64,000 nt of DNA from Desulfovibrio sp. Its GTDB lineage: Bacteria > Desulfobacterota > Desulfovibrionia > Desulfovibrionales > Desulfovibrionaceae. The notes beneath the pieces are model-generated. The model worked only from the letters and a program-made list of their open reading frames with translations. It did no database searches and had not been told where the DNA came from. Location of the stretch: positions 1-64,000 of the forward strand of contig JAISTH010000018.1 in assembly GCA_031272715.1 (NCBI GenBank), read 5' to 3'. Position numbers and translations under genes: made by a program. Positions 29,358-38,873 of this stretch are shown one piece after another; position 1 is the first letter of the stretch, and every line of letters starts with the position of its first letter.

Positions 29358-30353
29358 ATGTCCCAGACCAACATCCTCTTGGAATCCGGCACCAACGAAC
29401 TCGAGGTCGTCGAATTCTATCTCGACGAACCCGTCCCCGCAGAAGGGGCCGTCGACCCCGCAAACGGAACCGAAGGGCCCCACTATCGCGGCCACTACGG
29501 CGTCAACGTGGCCAAGGTCCTCGAGATCATCCGCATGCCCAAGGTGACGGAACTGCCCGAGGTGCAGCACCCCAGCGTCCTGGGCGCCTTCAACCTCCGC
29601 TCGAGAATCATCCCTCTCGTGGATCTGGCCGTCTGGCTGGGGAAAAGCCACACCGACACCACGTTCCAGGAGATGAAGACCATCGTCACGGAATTCAACA
29701 ACGTCACGACGGCCTTCATGGTCTCGGGCGTGAACCGCATCCACAGGATCAGCTGGGAGAAGGTGGAGCCCCCGAACAGGTACGTGGCCACCGTCTCCGA
29801 CAACACCGTCATCGGGGTCGTCCAGCTGGAGGACCGCATCGTCTTCCTGCTGGATCTGGAGAAGATCGTCGCCGACCTCAACCCCAAGCTGGGACTGCGC
29901 CTCGACGATCTTGGAGAGGACTGGACCAACGCGGGATACCGGGCGCTGATCGCCGACGACTCCGCCCTCGTCCGGGAGATGCAGCGGGACCTTCTGGAGA
30001 AGGCCGGCTTCACCGTCGAGGTGGTGTCCAACGGCAAGCTCGCCTGGGACCGGCTGCTGGAATTCAAGCGCCGCGCCGAGGAGGAGAACCGGCCCATCAA
30101 CGACTTCGTGCACGTGGTGGTCTCGGACATCGAGATGCCGGTCATGGACGGTCTCAACCTCACCAGCAGGATCAAGGAGGACGGCATACTGAAGAAGCTG
30201 CCCGTGCTGCTCTTCTCCTCCCTCATCTCCGACAAGCTCCGCCACAAGGGGGAGAGCGTCGGGGCGGACGGCCAGATTTCGAAGCCCGAGGTGGGGCATC
30301 TCGCGCGGCGCGCCCTCGCCCTCATCCATGAGCGGCAGGCGGCCACGGGCTGA
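29358..30353 (+). CDS. cheV: Chemotaxis coupling protein CheV (CheW + receiver)
   Basis: CheW-type GAFNLRSRIIPLVDLAVWLG and REC motif ALIADDSALVREM...VVSDIEMPVMDGL. Confidence 0.88.
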   Translation: MSQTNILLESGTNELEVVEFYLDEPVPAEGAVDPANGTEGPHYRGHYGVNVAKVLEIIRMPKVTELPEVQHPSVLGAFNLRSRIIPLVDLAVWLGKSHTDTTFQEMKTIVTEFNNVTTAFMVSGVNRIHRISWEKVEPPNRYVATVSDNTVIGVVQLEDRIVFLLDLEKIVADLNPKLGLRLDDLGEDWTNAGYRALIADDSALVREMQRDLLEKAGFTVEVVSNGKLAWDRLLEFKRRAEEENRPINDFVHVVVSDIEMPVMDGLNLTSRIKEDGILKKLPVLLFSSLISDKLRHKGESVGADGQISKPEVGHLARRALALIHERQAATG

Positions 30354-30899
30354 TCCGGCCAAACGACCCGCCCGCCAGAGATTTTCCGGGGCGATCCGCC
30401 TCCCGCCCCATCCGGCTCCACCGTACGCCAGCACGGTGGAGCCCGCTTTTTCCAAAGCCGCCACGGAAAACGGCCACTGCCTGCGGGTGACGAACGCCCG
30501 CCCCTCGGCCGCCACTCCATGCCCGCGACCCGGATCCACGACCGAAAGCCGCGCACCACGCCCTCGGCGAAGGCCGGGACAGACAAGCCACCGCCATGGG
30601 GAATCCGGCACGCATCCAACGGGAATATTCCGCGCCTTCCAGACCCATTGCACGAAAAATCGGCTCGAAGGCATGACGCTTCGGGGGACTCGGCGGGCAT
30701 GTCCGTCTGATTGCAGGTCAGGTTCAAGGTCGGGATGCGACACGTCCTTCAAGCGGCCTGACAGGCCATTCCCCCGCTGTCCTTGTCGTCTTTGGCAGGG
30801 CGAAGTCCCTCCCATGTCAAGGCGATTGTAAAAAAAATGACGTTGACGGAACCGGGATTCCTGAACAGAAAGGGCCCCGCGAGGGGGCCCTGTGCATTC

Positions 30900-31232
30900 T
30901 CATTCCGCATAGGAAGCCGGCGTCTTGGTCGGGGCCGGCGGCTGCGCCCTGAAGGTGCGGTCCAGCGTGGCGTCCAGCCGGGCCATGGTCTGCACGCTCT
31001 GTTCGTAGGCCTTCAAAGCCATGTCCGAGGACTTGTCCGTCTCATGGTACATGAGGGCGACTGCCGCGACGATGGTGGCGATGACCCACCATCGGCTATT
31101 GCGGGTCTCCCTGGCGTTCTCCTGCGAGGCCCTTTCCGACCGATACGCCGCCTTGCGTATTTCCTTGGAAACACCCTTCATGGCCGCCTTCACGGCCGTC
31201 TGGATATCCTGAGTCCGCTCCATCTCGCCCAC
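30900..31232 (-). CDS. Small single-TM hypothetical protein, duplicate copy (GTG or internal start; original ATG lost)
   Basis: C-terminal ~75 aa essentially identical to 31300-31656 product. Confidence 0.5.
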   Translation of the reverse strand: MGEMERTQDIQTAVKAAMKGVSKEIRKAAYRSERASQENARETRNSRWWVIATIVAAVALMYHETDKSSDMALKAYEQSVQTMARLDATLDRTFRAQPPAPTKTPASYAE

Positions 31233-31271
31233 CCTTTCCTCTATGGTACGGAACCGGGATCTGAACAGAAA

Positions 31272-31290
31272 GGGCCCCGCGAGGGGGCCC
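31272..31290 (-). terminator. Hairpin terminator downstream of the intact copy
   Basis: GGGCCCC/GGGGCCC stem with T-run on minus strand; duplicated at 30872-30890. Confidence 0.65.
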
Positions 31291-31299
31291 TGTGCGTTC

Positions 31300-31656
31300 T
31301 CATTCCGCGTAGGACGCCGGCGTCTTGGTCGGGGCCGGCGGCTGCGCCCTGAAGGTGCGGTCCAACGTGGCGTCCAGCCGGGCCATGGTCTGCACGCTCT
31401 GTTCGTAGGCCTTCAAAGCCATGTCTGAGGACTTGTCCGTCTCATGGTACATGAGGGCGACTGCCGCCACGATGGTGGCGATGATCCACCATCGGCTATT
31501 GCGGGTCTCCCTGGCGTTCTCCTGCGAGGCCCTTTCCATCCGATACGCCGCCTTGCGTATTTCCTTGGGAACACCCTTCATAGCCTCCTTCACGGCCTTC
31601 TGGATATCCTGAGTCCGCTCCAGGTCGCCCACCCTCTCCTCTATGGTTCTGTTCAT
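31300..31656 (-). CDS. Small single-TM hypothetical protein (intact copy)
   Basis: ATG start MNRTIEERVGDLERTQD; TM WWIIATIVAAVALMY. Confidence 0.6.
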   Translation of the reverse strand: MNRTIEERVGDLERTQDIQKAVKEAMKGVPKEIRKAAYRMERASQENARETRNSRWWIIATIVAAVALMYHETDKSSDMALKAYEQSVQTMARLDATLDRTFRAQPPAPTKTPASYAE

Positions 31657-32496
31657 GCTTCACCTCGCTGCCTAAAATCAATGTGCACTCGCTGTTTATG
31701 ATTCGCAGTATGAGCTCCTCCCGCCGGATATGCAAGCCCCCTCCCGTCATGCGTCCACGTCCAGGGCGATTGCGCGAAATATCGGCCGCAGGCCATCGTG
31801 CGGGGCAGGCACGCACCACAGGGCAAGCCCCTCGGAAACAGGGCATGGACCGGATGTTCCTGCAGGGTACGAGCATTGCGGCGAACCTGAAGGGAAGCGG
31901 CATCCTGCCAAGGTCTCCTTGGCCGATGCCCGTCCGCAGTGCCGCCGGCGATCCTCCTCGCTCCGACGGCCAGGTGGAGGCGCCTGGCCGGAGGGAGGCA
32001 TCCGCCTCGCCAAAGGCCGAGGTGGACCATGATGCCGTTCCGATGAGCAGGCGGGGACTGCAACACGAAGATGGGCCCTCAGGTGGCAACGGCGACCGTC
32101 TGTTCTCGGTTCGCCGCAGACGGGGCGAATGCAGGCAAAGACGCCGATGGAACGGGACCCCCTTCCCCGAAGCCACGTCATCGGCCGATATGCGTCCATG
32201 CGCAGGCCTGTGCGCATGTTCCCCTCCCCGATGGCCGATCTCCTCGATCTGGGAACCACTCCATCCCGGGATGGACGGTTGGAAAAAATCGGAACGATGG
32301 CCAGCCAGGCGCAGTATCATGCGGACGGGCCCGGCACGGTCAACCTGGCCCCCGTTCATGCAAACGCCCTGCGCACTTTCTTTGCAATGGCCTCCCCGCT
32401 CATGTAGATTCCCATGTCTTCCCCTCTCCAGCGGGGCCTGCCACGACCACAGCCACCCGGTGCGGAGACCCGTCAACCATGCAAGGAACGCTCTCC

Positions 32497-34203
32497 ATGG
32501 CCCAGAACATCCTGATCATCGGCGGTGTCGCCCTCGGACCCAAGGCCGCCTGCCGCTGCAAACGCCTGCTTCCCGACGCCAACGTCGTCCTCGTGGACGA
32601 GAACACCTACATATCCTACGGCGGCTGCGGCATCCCCTACTACGTGTCGGGAGAGATAGCCCGTCTGGACGACCTGCGCTCCACTCCATACAACACCGTA
32701 CGAGACCCGGACTTCTTCCGGACCATGAAGGGCGTGGCCGTGCGCACCGGAACCCGCGCCATCGCCGTGCATCGCGCCGAACGGACCGTCACGGTGCGAG
32801 ACCTGGCCACGGGAAGGGAGGAGGATCTCCCCTATGACAGACTGGTCCTGGCAACTGGGGCGCGTCCCCGGGTTCCGGACATCCAGGGTCTTCCCATGGG
32901 CAACGTCCTCACCCTGACGAATCTCGAACATGCGGATGAGGTCCGCCGTCTGTGCGAGGCGGGAAACATCGCCAACGCCGTCGTCATCGGGGGCGGATTC
33001 ATCGGCCTCGAGGCCGCCGTGGCCCTGACGGATCTCTGGGGAGTGAAGACGACCGTCCTCGAAATGATGGACCAGGTGCTGCCAGGCGCGCTTTCCCCCA
33101 CCATGGCAAGGATGGCCCTCGAGGACATGCGGCGCCACGGCGTGGACGTCTTCACCGGGGAGCGGGTCGTCAGATTCGAAGGAGAGGGGAACGTCCGGGG
33201 CGTCGTCACCGACGCCCGCAGGATCGACGCCGACCTCGTGATCCTCTCCGCAGGCTTCATCCCCAACAGCGAACTGGCCAAGGCCGCAGGGCTTGAGGTC
33301 GCCCCCTTCGGCGGGGTGATCGTCGACGACCACATGCGCACGTCGGATCCGAACATATACGCCGGCGGGGACTGCGCCGCCGTCACCAGCATCATAACCG
33401 GCAAGCCCGGCTACCTCCCCCTGGGCAGCATGGCCAACCGGCAAGGCAGGGTCATCGGCACCAACATCGCGGGCGGCGACGCCACCTTCCCCGGCTTCGT
33501 CGGATCCTGGGCCGTCAAGCTCTTCGACCTGTCCTTCTGCGGCGCCGGACTCACCGCCGACAGGGCGCGCAAGGAGGGATTCGACGCCATGGGCGTCGGC
33601 GTGGAACAACTGGACAGGGCCCACTTCTATCCGGAAAAGCACATGCTGGGCCTGGAACTCGTGGTGGACAGGAAAACGGGACGCGTTCTGGGCATCCAGG
33701 GAGCCAGCCCCGTCCCCGACGCCATCAAGGCCAGAGTGGACGCCGTCGCGGCCGTGCTGCAGCATGCGAGGCCCACGGTCGGGGACATCTCGAACCTCGA
33801 AGTCTGCTACGCCCCTCCCTTCGCCTCCGCCATGGACGTCGTGAACGTGGTGGGCAACGTCGCCGAGAACTGCCTGGCGGGCCGCATGCACCCCGTGACG
33901 GCGGAGGAGTTCGCGAACCTCTGGGAGAAAAGGGCCGAGAACGGCGTCTTCTTCATCGACACCCGTCCGGCGGTCGCAGGGCGGCAGATCGAATCCAGAC
34001 ATCCCGAATGGCACGCCATCCCCCTGGAGGAGATCGAGGCGCACGTCGGCGACATCCCCAAGGACCGCCCTGTGGCACTCGTGTGCAACACGGGCCTTCG
34101 GGCCTACGACAGCGGCCTCATCCTCGCAAGGCACGGCATAGGAGGCGTGACCAACGTCATGGGAGGCATGCAGGCGCTGGGGAAGATCGGCTTCGAGCCA
34201 TAG
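32497..34203 (+). CDS. CoA-disulfide reductase-like FAD oxidoreductase with C-terminal rhodanese domain
   Basis: ILIIGGVALGPKAACRCKRL; NTYISYGGCGIPYYVSG; C-terminal FIDTRPAVAGRQIESRHPEWHAIPLEEI. Confidence 0.88.
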   Translation: MAQNILIIGGVALGPKAACRCKRLLPDANVVLVDENTYISYGGCGIPYYVSGEIARLDDLRSTPYNTVRDPDFFRTMKGVAVRTGTRAIAVHRAERTVTVRDLATGREEDLPYDRLVLATGARPRVPDIQGLPMGNVLTLTNLEHADEVRRLCEAGNIANAVVIGGGFIGLEAAVALTDLWGVKTTVLEMMDQVLPGALSPTMARMALEDMRRHGVDVFTGERVVRFEGEGNVRGVVTDARRIDADLVILSAGFIPNSELAKAAGLEVAPFGGVIVDDHMRTSDPNIYAGGDCAAVTSIITGKPGYLPLGSMANRQGRVIGTNIAGGDATFPGFVGSWAVKLFDLSFCGAGLTADRARKEGFDAMGVGVEQLDRAHFYPEKHMLGLELVVDRKTGRVLGIQGASPVPDAIKARVDAVAAVLQHARPTVGDISNLEVCYAPPFASAMDVVNVVGNVAENCLAGRMHPVTAEEFANLWEKRAENGVFFIDTRPAVAGRQIESRHPEWHAIPLEEIEAHVGDIPKDRPVALVCNTGLRAYDSGLILARHGIGGVTNVMGGMQALGKIGFEP

Positions 34204-34211
34204 CAACGAAG

Positions 34212-34237
34212 AAGGGGCCCCGGACGGGGCCCCTTTT
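34212..34237 (+). terminator. Rho-independent terminator
   Basis: AAGGGGCCCC-GGAC-GGGGCCCCTT-TT. Confidence 0.85.
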
Positions 34238-34283
34238 CAAAAGATTGCGGCATCGCGACGGGAACCGCGAGGTCAAGCCATCG

Positions 34284-34565
34284 CTACCTCATCGCCGCGG
34301 TGGAGCGACCAAGCAGGCACAGGCTCAGCTGCGCCACGCTCAATCTCGTCTTCGTCGGGATGCCGTGGAGCCGGTGCCGAATGAATTCGGCCATGTCCAG
34401 CGCCACTTCCGCATCCCGCAGGATGAAGCGACTCTCCTTTCCGTCATCCTCGCGCGCCACACGGTGCCCGAGGCCGCACACCACAGTGCCGATCTTCCCG
34501 CAAAGCTTCCTTGAGCCTTCGTTTACGGGGGCCGTTCGACTGGTCGCAGTTTTCCCCATAAGCAT
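34284..34565 (-). CDS. Hypothetical small protein
   Basis: GAGGGAGGG Shine-Dalgarno before ATG; no recognised family. Confidence 0.4.
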   Translation of the reverse strand: MLMGKTATSRTAPVNEGSRKLCGKIGTVVCGLGHRVAREDDGKESRFILRDAEVALDMAEFIRHRLHGIPTKTRLSVAQLSLCLLGRSTAAMR

Positions 34566-35358
34566 CCCTCCCTCACGGAACGCCCTACATTGCAACGAGG
34601 ACACAGCGCATGAGCCAAGCGCCCGGCCTTCTCCGGCGCTGTTTCCTTCTTCACTTTAGGTGCTTATCGGCCTGGATGGCAAAAGCAATAGGGGAAACGC
34701 CCGAAAAGGTCAACCCGGGAACCGGGCGACCGAGGGGCAAACGTCCGGGGGGCTTTCGCCTGAAAGCAGCACCCATGGCCACTTTGGTCGGGTCTTCATC
34801 CCTGGCGGGAAAAATGTCCCCAGCCCTGCGGGACCGCGAAAATCCGCCACAACCGGCTTGCAAAACGGATGTGGCATCCGAGAGGAAACGCCAAAAGCGC
34901 GCACAAATGCACACGTCGACACACGGATGCGTGTGATCCGCCTCACCCATCGAAAACCCGTTCTCCATCACGGCCAGACACAGGTGCACCATGGCGCGGG
35001 ACGAACCTTGACCTTGACGCTGGATGGCGTACTATCCGCACGCAGGTCGCACAATCCGCACCCGTCCGAGGCGCCGACACTCCGCGGGCAACTGCGGCTG
35101 GACGGCCATGGGACACGGGGGCGCCCCCGCCCACGCCCCTCATGCAAGTGGCCTGGCTGCCAGACATTGCCGAGTTTTCAAATTTCCCTGTTCCATCTCA
35201 ACTGCGATGGGGTTTTGCCTAGCCCCGAAATCGCAAGATCTCTTTATCTGTCTCAAAGACTGCCAAAGAGTCTAGGCGTACTCTTTGATTTAATTTTTAA
35301 CTTCAGCTAAAAACTCGAGAAGACAACCAACTGCAATATTGCATCGGAGGATCGCACC

Positions 35359-36519
35359 ATGTTCTACAAGGACTTCAATGACTTGCGTCTTTCCGCACTC
35401 GGCTTCGGCAACATGCGCTTACCGACACTTGAGGGTGGCGGCATCGACACGAACAAGGCTGATGAAATGATTGCCTATGCATTTGAAAATGGCGTAAATT
35501 ATTACGATACTGCATATGGCTATCATTCCGGTGAATCAGAACGATTCATCGGGAAATCACTTTCCAGATTCCCTCGTGATTCTTGGTACTTGGCGAGCAA
35601 GTTTCCCGGGTACGAAAAAAGGCCGACATGGGATCCCAAAGAACAGTTTGAAGAACAGTTAAAGAAATGCAATGTTGAATATTTTGACTTCTACATGCTG
35701 CACAATGTATATGAGCACAATGTCAAAACATACCTCAATCCCAAGTGGAATATTATCGACTATCTTCTCGTCCAGAAGAAATCTGGCCGTATCCGACACT
35801 TTGGCATTTCCACACATGCAGGGACAGAAACATTTTCGAAGTTTATTGAAATGTATGGCGATGAAATTGAATTTTGTCAGATTGAATTAAACGCCCTCGA
35901 CTGGACTTTGCAGGATGCAAAAGCAAAATATGAAATATTGACTGCACGAGGAATCCCGATCTGGGTCATGGAACCCGTCAAGGGAGGAAAGCTCGCATCC
36001 TTCTCCGAAGACAATGAGTCAAAGCTCAAAAAGGCACGCCCGAACGAAAGCATTGCGGCTTGGGCTTTCAGGTGGCTTCAAACATTGAACCTTGGCGTGA
36101 CATTGTCTGGCATGACAACACTGGAACAAGTCAAAGACAATGTGAAAACCTTCTCTGGCGGCCAGCCGCTGAACGATAACGAGAAACAAGTCTACGAGGG
36201 CATTATCGCAGGCCTGACGGACTTGATTCCATGTACGGCATGTCGCTACTGCTGCGAGGGATGCCCACAGTCCCTTGACATCCCGACCCTCCTCCAGTTG
36301 TATAACGACTGCCGTTTCACCCCATCTATGGTCGCATGCATGGCCGTCGATGCCATGAAACCCAGCAAACGGCCGTCTGCCTGCATCGCCTGCGAAGCGT
36401 GCATTGAAGTCTGTCCACAGAATATCAATGTCCCTGAAGCGTTCAAGGATTTCCAGTCCATTCTGGACAAGATGGAGCGATTCGTGCCACCGGCAGAGGA
36501 GCATGACGATGAAAACTAG
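35359..36519 (+). CDS. Aldo/keto reductase with C-terminal 4Fe-4S ferredoxin domain
   Basis: LGFGNMRLPTLEGG...NYYDTAYGYHSGESE; CTACRYCCEGCP and CIACEACIEVCP. Confidence 0.9.
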   Translation: MFYKDFNDLRLSALGFGNMRLPTLEGGGIDTNKADEMIAYAFENGVNYYDTAYGYHSGESERFIGKSLSRFPRDSWYLASKFPGYEKRPTWDPKEQFEEQLKKCNVEYFDFYMLHNVYEHNVKTYLNPKWNIIDYLLVQKKSGRIRHFGISTHAGTETFSKFIEMYGDEIEFCQIELNALDWTLQDAKAKYEILTARGIPIWVMEPVKGGKLASFSEDNESKLKKARPNESIAAWAFRWLQTLNLGVTLSGMTTLEQVKDNVKTFSGGQPLNDNEKQVYEGIIAGLTDLIPCTACRYCCEGCPQSLDIPTLLQLYNDCRFTPSMVACMAVDAMKPSKRPSACIACEACIEVCPQNINVPEAFKDFQSILDKMERFVPPAEEHDDEN

Positions 36520-37177
36520 GCCCAGAAACATCCTTGCTATTATCCTGATCGCACTGCTATGCGTTTTCCTTTCACCCAAGGAGAGCAATGCCATGGACAC
36601 TGACCACGGAACGCAGAACATGTCTGCAGAATCCAAAGGGATGGGGCCAGCGAACAAAATACTTGTCGCCTACTTCTCAAGGGCAGACGAGAATTACAAT
36701 GTAGGCTATATCGAGAAGGGCAATACCGAAATAATCGCCGAGATGATCGCAAAGCAGGTCAATGGAACATTATTCCACATCAAGACAGTTATGCCGTACC
36801 CGACAGGATACAAGGAATGCACTGAAGTTGCGAAGAAAGAAAAGGCTGACGGCGCACGGCCGAAGATTGTGGGAAAGGTTGAAGACTTCGCAGACTACAA
36901 CATCGTCTTTCTCGGCTATCCAAACTGGTGGAGCGATATGCCTATGGCGGTGTATACATTTCTCGAAAGCTATGATTTTTCAGGAAAGACAATAATTCCA
37001 TTTATCACCCATGAAGGGAGTGGACTTTCCAATACGGTAAAAAGTATTGCGGAATATTGTCCAAATGCGAAAGTCCTTGATGGTCTTGCGATAAAGGGAA
37101 GCATCGCACAGAAATTGCGAGACGAGGCACAGAAAACCGTGACAAACTGGCTAAGCAAAATCCCTGTATTGCATTAA
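36503..37177 (+). CDS. Exported flavodoxin-like protein
   Basis: Signal peptide ILAIILIALLCVFLSPKESNA; KILVAYFSRADENYNVG; NIVFLGYPNWWSDMPMAVYTFLE. Confidence 0.85.
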   Translation: MTMKTRPRNILAIILIALLCVFLSPKESNAMDTDHGTQNMSAESKGMGPANKILVAYFSRADENYNVGYIEKGNTEIIAEMIAKQVNGTLFHIKTVMPYPTGYKECTEVAKKEKADGARPKIVGKVEDFADYNIVFLGYPNWWSDMPMAVYTFLESYDFSGKTIIPFITHEGSGLSNTVKSIAEYCPNAKVLDGLAIKGSIAQKLRDEAQKTVTNWLSKIPVLH

Positions 37178-37223
37178 AATGATTTACATTACGCAAATTT
37201 TATTTTTATACTAATGTAAGTGC

Positions 37224-38456
37224 ATGAATATGTATATTCCAAGAGCACTTGAGCCTAGTTTCAAATGCACCATAAGAAACAATCCTGTGTCTGCAATTAT
37301 AGGCCCAAAATATAGCGGAAAGACCGCCATCGCCAAACATATTTGCAATACGACGGAGAATTGCTGTTACCTTGATCTCGAAAAAGATACTGACCTTGCT
37401 AAAATTGACGAGGGCATGCGTGCGAGTACATTCTTAAGAGACCACATGGATGGTTATATCATACTTGATGAAATACATTTTCGTCCAAATATTTTTAGTG
37501 TGATGAGGCCGCTCGCTGATGAGATAGCACACTCACGTGACAATAATTTTAGAATAACACATCCTGCTCGCTTTATCGTACTCGGATCAGCATCTCCCAC
37601 ACTTCTAAAACAAACTAAGCAGTCATTGGTTGGAAGAATTTCCTACTGGCGCCTCACAAATCTGTTGGTCACAGAGATCCCTAATGTTGACATGAGGAAA
37701 TACATCATGCGTGGTGGCTTCCCTTCAAGCTACCTTGCGACAGACGCTGAAGAGTCCGCAGCTTGGCTGAAAAGTTATATAAATGATTTGTTAGATAAAA
37801 ATTTATCACAATGGGGAAATTTCTCCAGTGAGGCCATGGCTCAACTATGGGAAATAATCACATATCATAATGGACTGAAAACAAACGACACTAAAATAAT
37901 TGGCTCATTCCAAAATCACGCCGACGAAGCAAAAGCATACATACAGCTATTGAAAAGACTATACTTAATCGATACAGTCGGTCTATATTCTTCAGATCCT
38001 TATAAATTAATAGATATGACGCCAAAGATATTTATTGCTGACTCCGGGATAGTTCTTGCGTCAATGGGTATTCAGACGTTTGAGGCGTTGACATCCCCAG
38101 CGAATGCAACAATCTATGACATAATCTGGAGGTCAATTGTACTCGTACATCTCAGAGCTTGGTTTCCAGACCTTCTGGAACACAATATATTCTTTTATCG
38201 TGATAAGAAGCAAAATGAGATTGATTTAATACTTTACAAAAATCAAAAATTATTCGCGATTGAATGTAAAACATCTCCAAATGCCTATCTATCATCTGTG
38301 ACATACGCCGCTATGAAGAAACTTCAGATTCCTAAAGAACACGCATTTATTGTCGCACCATTCCCCTCTTCAGATGGCAAAGCAAATGCCATTACACTTC
38401 CGGAATTACGTGACAGTCTTAAATTCATACTGTGCCCTCTTGAAGACGAAGAATGA
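37224..38456 (+). CDS. AAA ATPase with C-terminal DUF4143-type nuclease-like domain
   Basis: SAIIGPKYSGKTAIAKHI; YIILDEIHFRPN; RDKKQNEIDLILYKNQKLFAIECK. Confidence 0.85.
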   Translation: MNMYIPRALEPSFKCTIRNNPVSAIIGPKYSGKTAIAKHICNTTENCCYLDLEKDTDLAKIDEGMRASTFLRDHMDGYIILDEIHFRPNIFSVMRPLADEIAHSRDNNFRITHPARFIVLGSASPTLLKQTKQSLVGRISYWRLTNLLVTEIPNVDMRKYIMRGGFPSSYLATDAEESAAWLKSYINDLLDKNLSQWGNFSSEAMAQLWEIITYHNGLKTNDTKIIGSFQNHADEAKAYIQLLKRLYLIDTVGLYSSDPYKLIDMTPKIFIADSGIVLASMGIQTFEALTSPANATIYDIIWRSIVLVHLRAWFPDLLEHNIFFYRDKKQNEIDLILYKNQKLFAIECKTSPNAYLSSVTYAAMKKLQIPKEHAFIVAPFPSSDGKANAITLPELRDSLKFILCPLEDEE

Positions 38457-38873
38457 TACACTAATTTCAAGTGAATATCTCATTGCAAATGCAGATAATC
38501 TGATTCATTACATCATCATTACATATACTTTTTTTGAATCTAGGTATTAATTCTGCAAAAACTTCCAATCGCACTATATCTCATCTCGTTGCACACTTAT
38601 GTAGAATCTCAATTGTGCAGCGTGATACGGTCAAAATCTTCTCTAATAGATATCCCGGATTGAGGATGTTTCGGGGATGGATCCATGAGCCGCTCTATGC
38701 CCAGCATGACTCCTTACTCCGCTGGACCGAACTGCCGCTTCCTGCACCTTGCATTCTCGCCTCCCATCCCCCGCTCCACAACATAGCCGGCCGCTCCTGC
38801 CAGAGTCAACACGAAAGCGGCCCACCCCAGAACTCCAAGGTGGGCCGCTTCGGCATTGACGTTGGCGCTGTGG

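Larger units (their letters stand above)
30849..31650. repeat. ~400-bp tandem duplication (30849-31248 / 31251-31650)
   Basis: Direct alignment: near-identical sequence at exactly 400-nt offset, e.g. CTGAACAGAAAGGGCCCCGCGAGGGGGCCC at 30861 and 31261. Confidence 0.95.
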
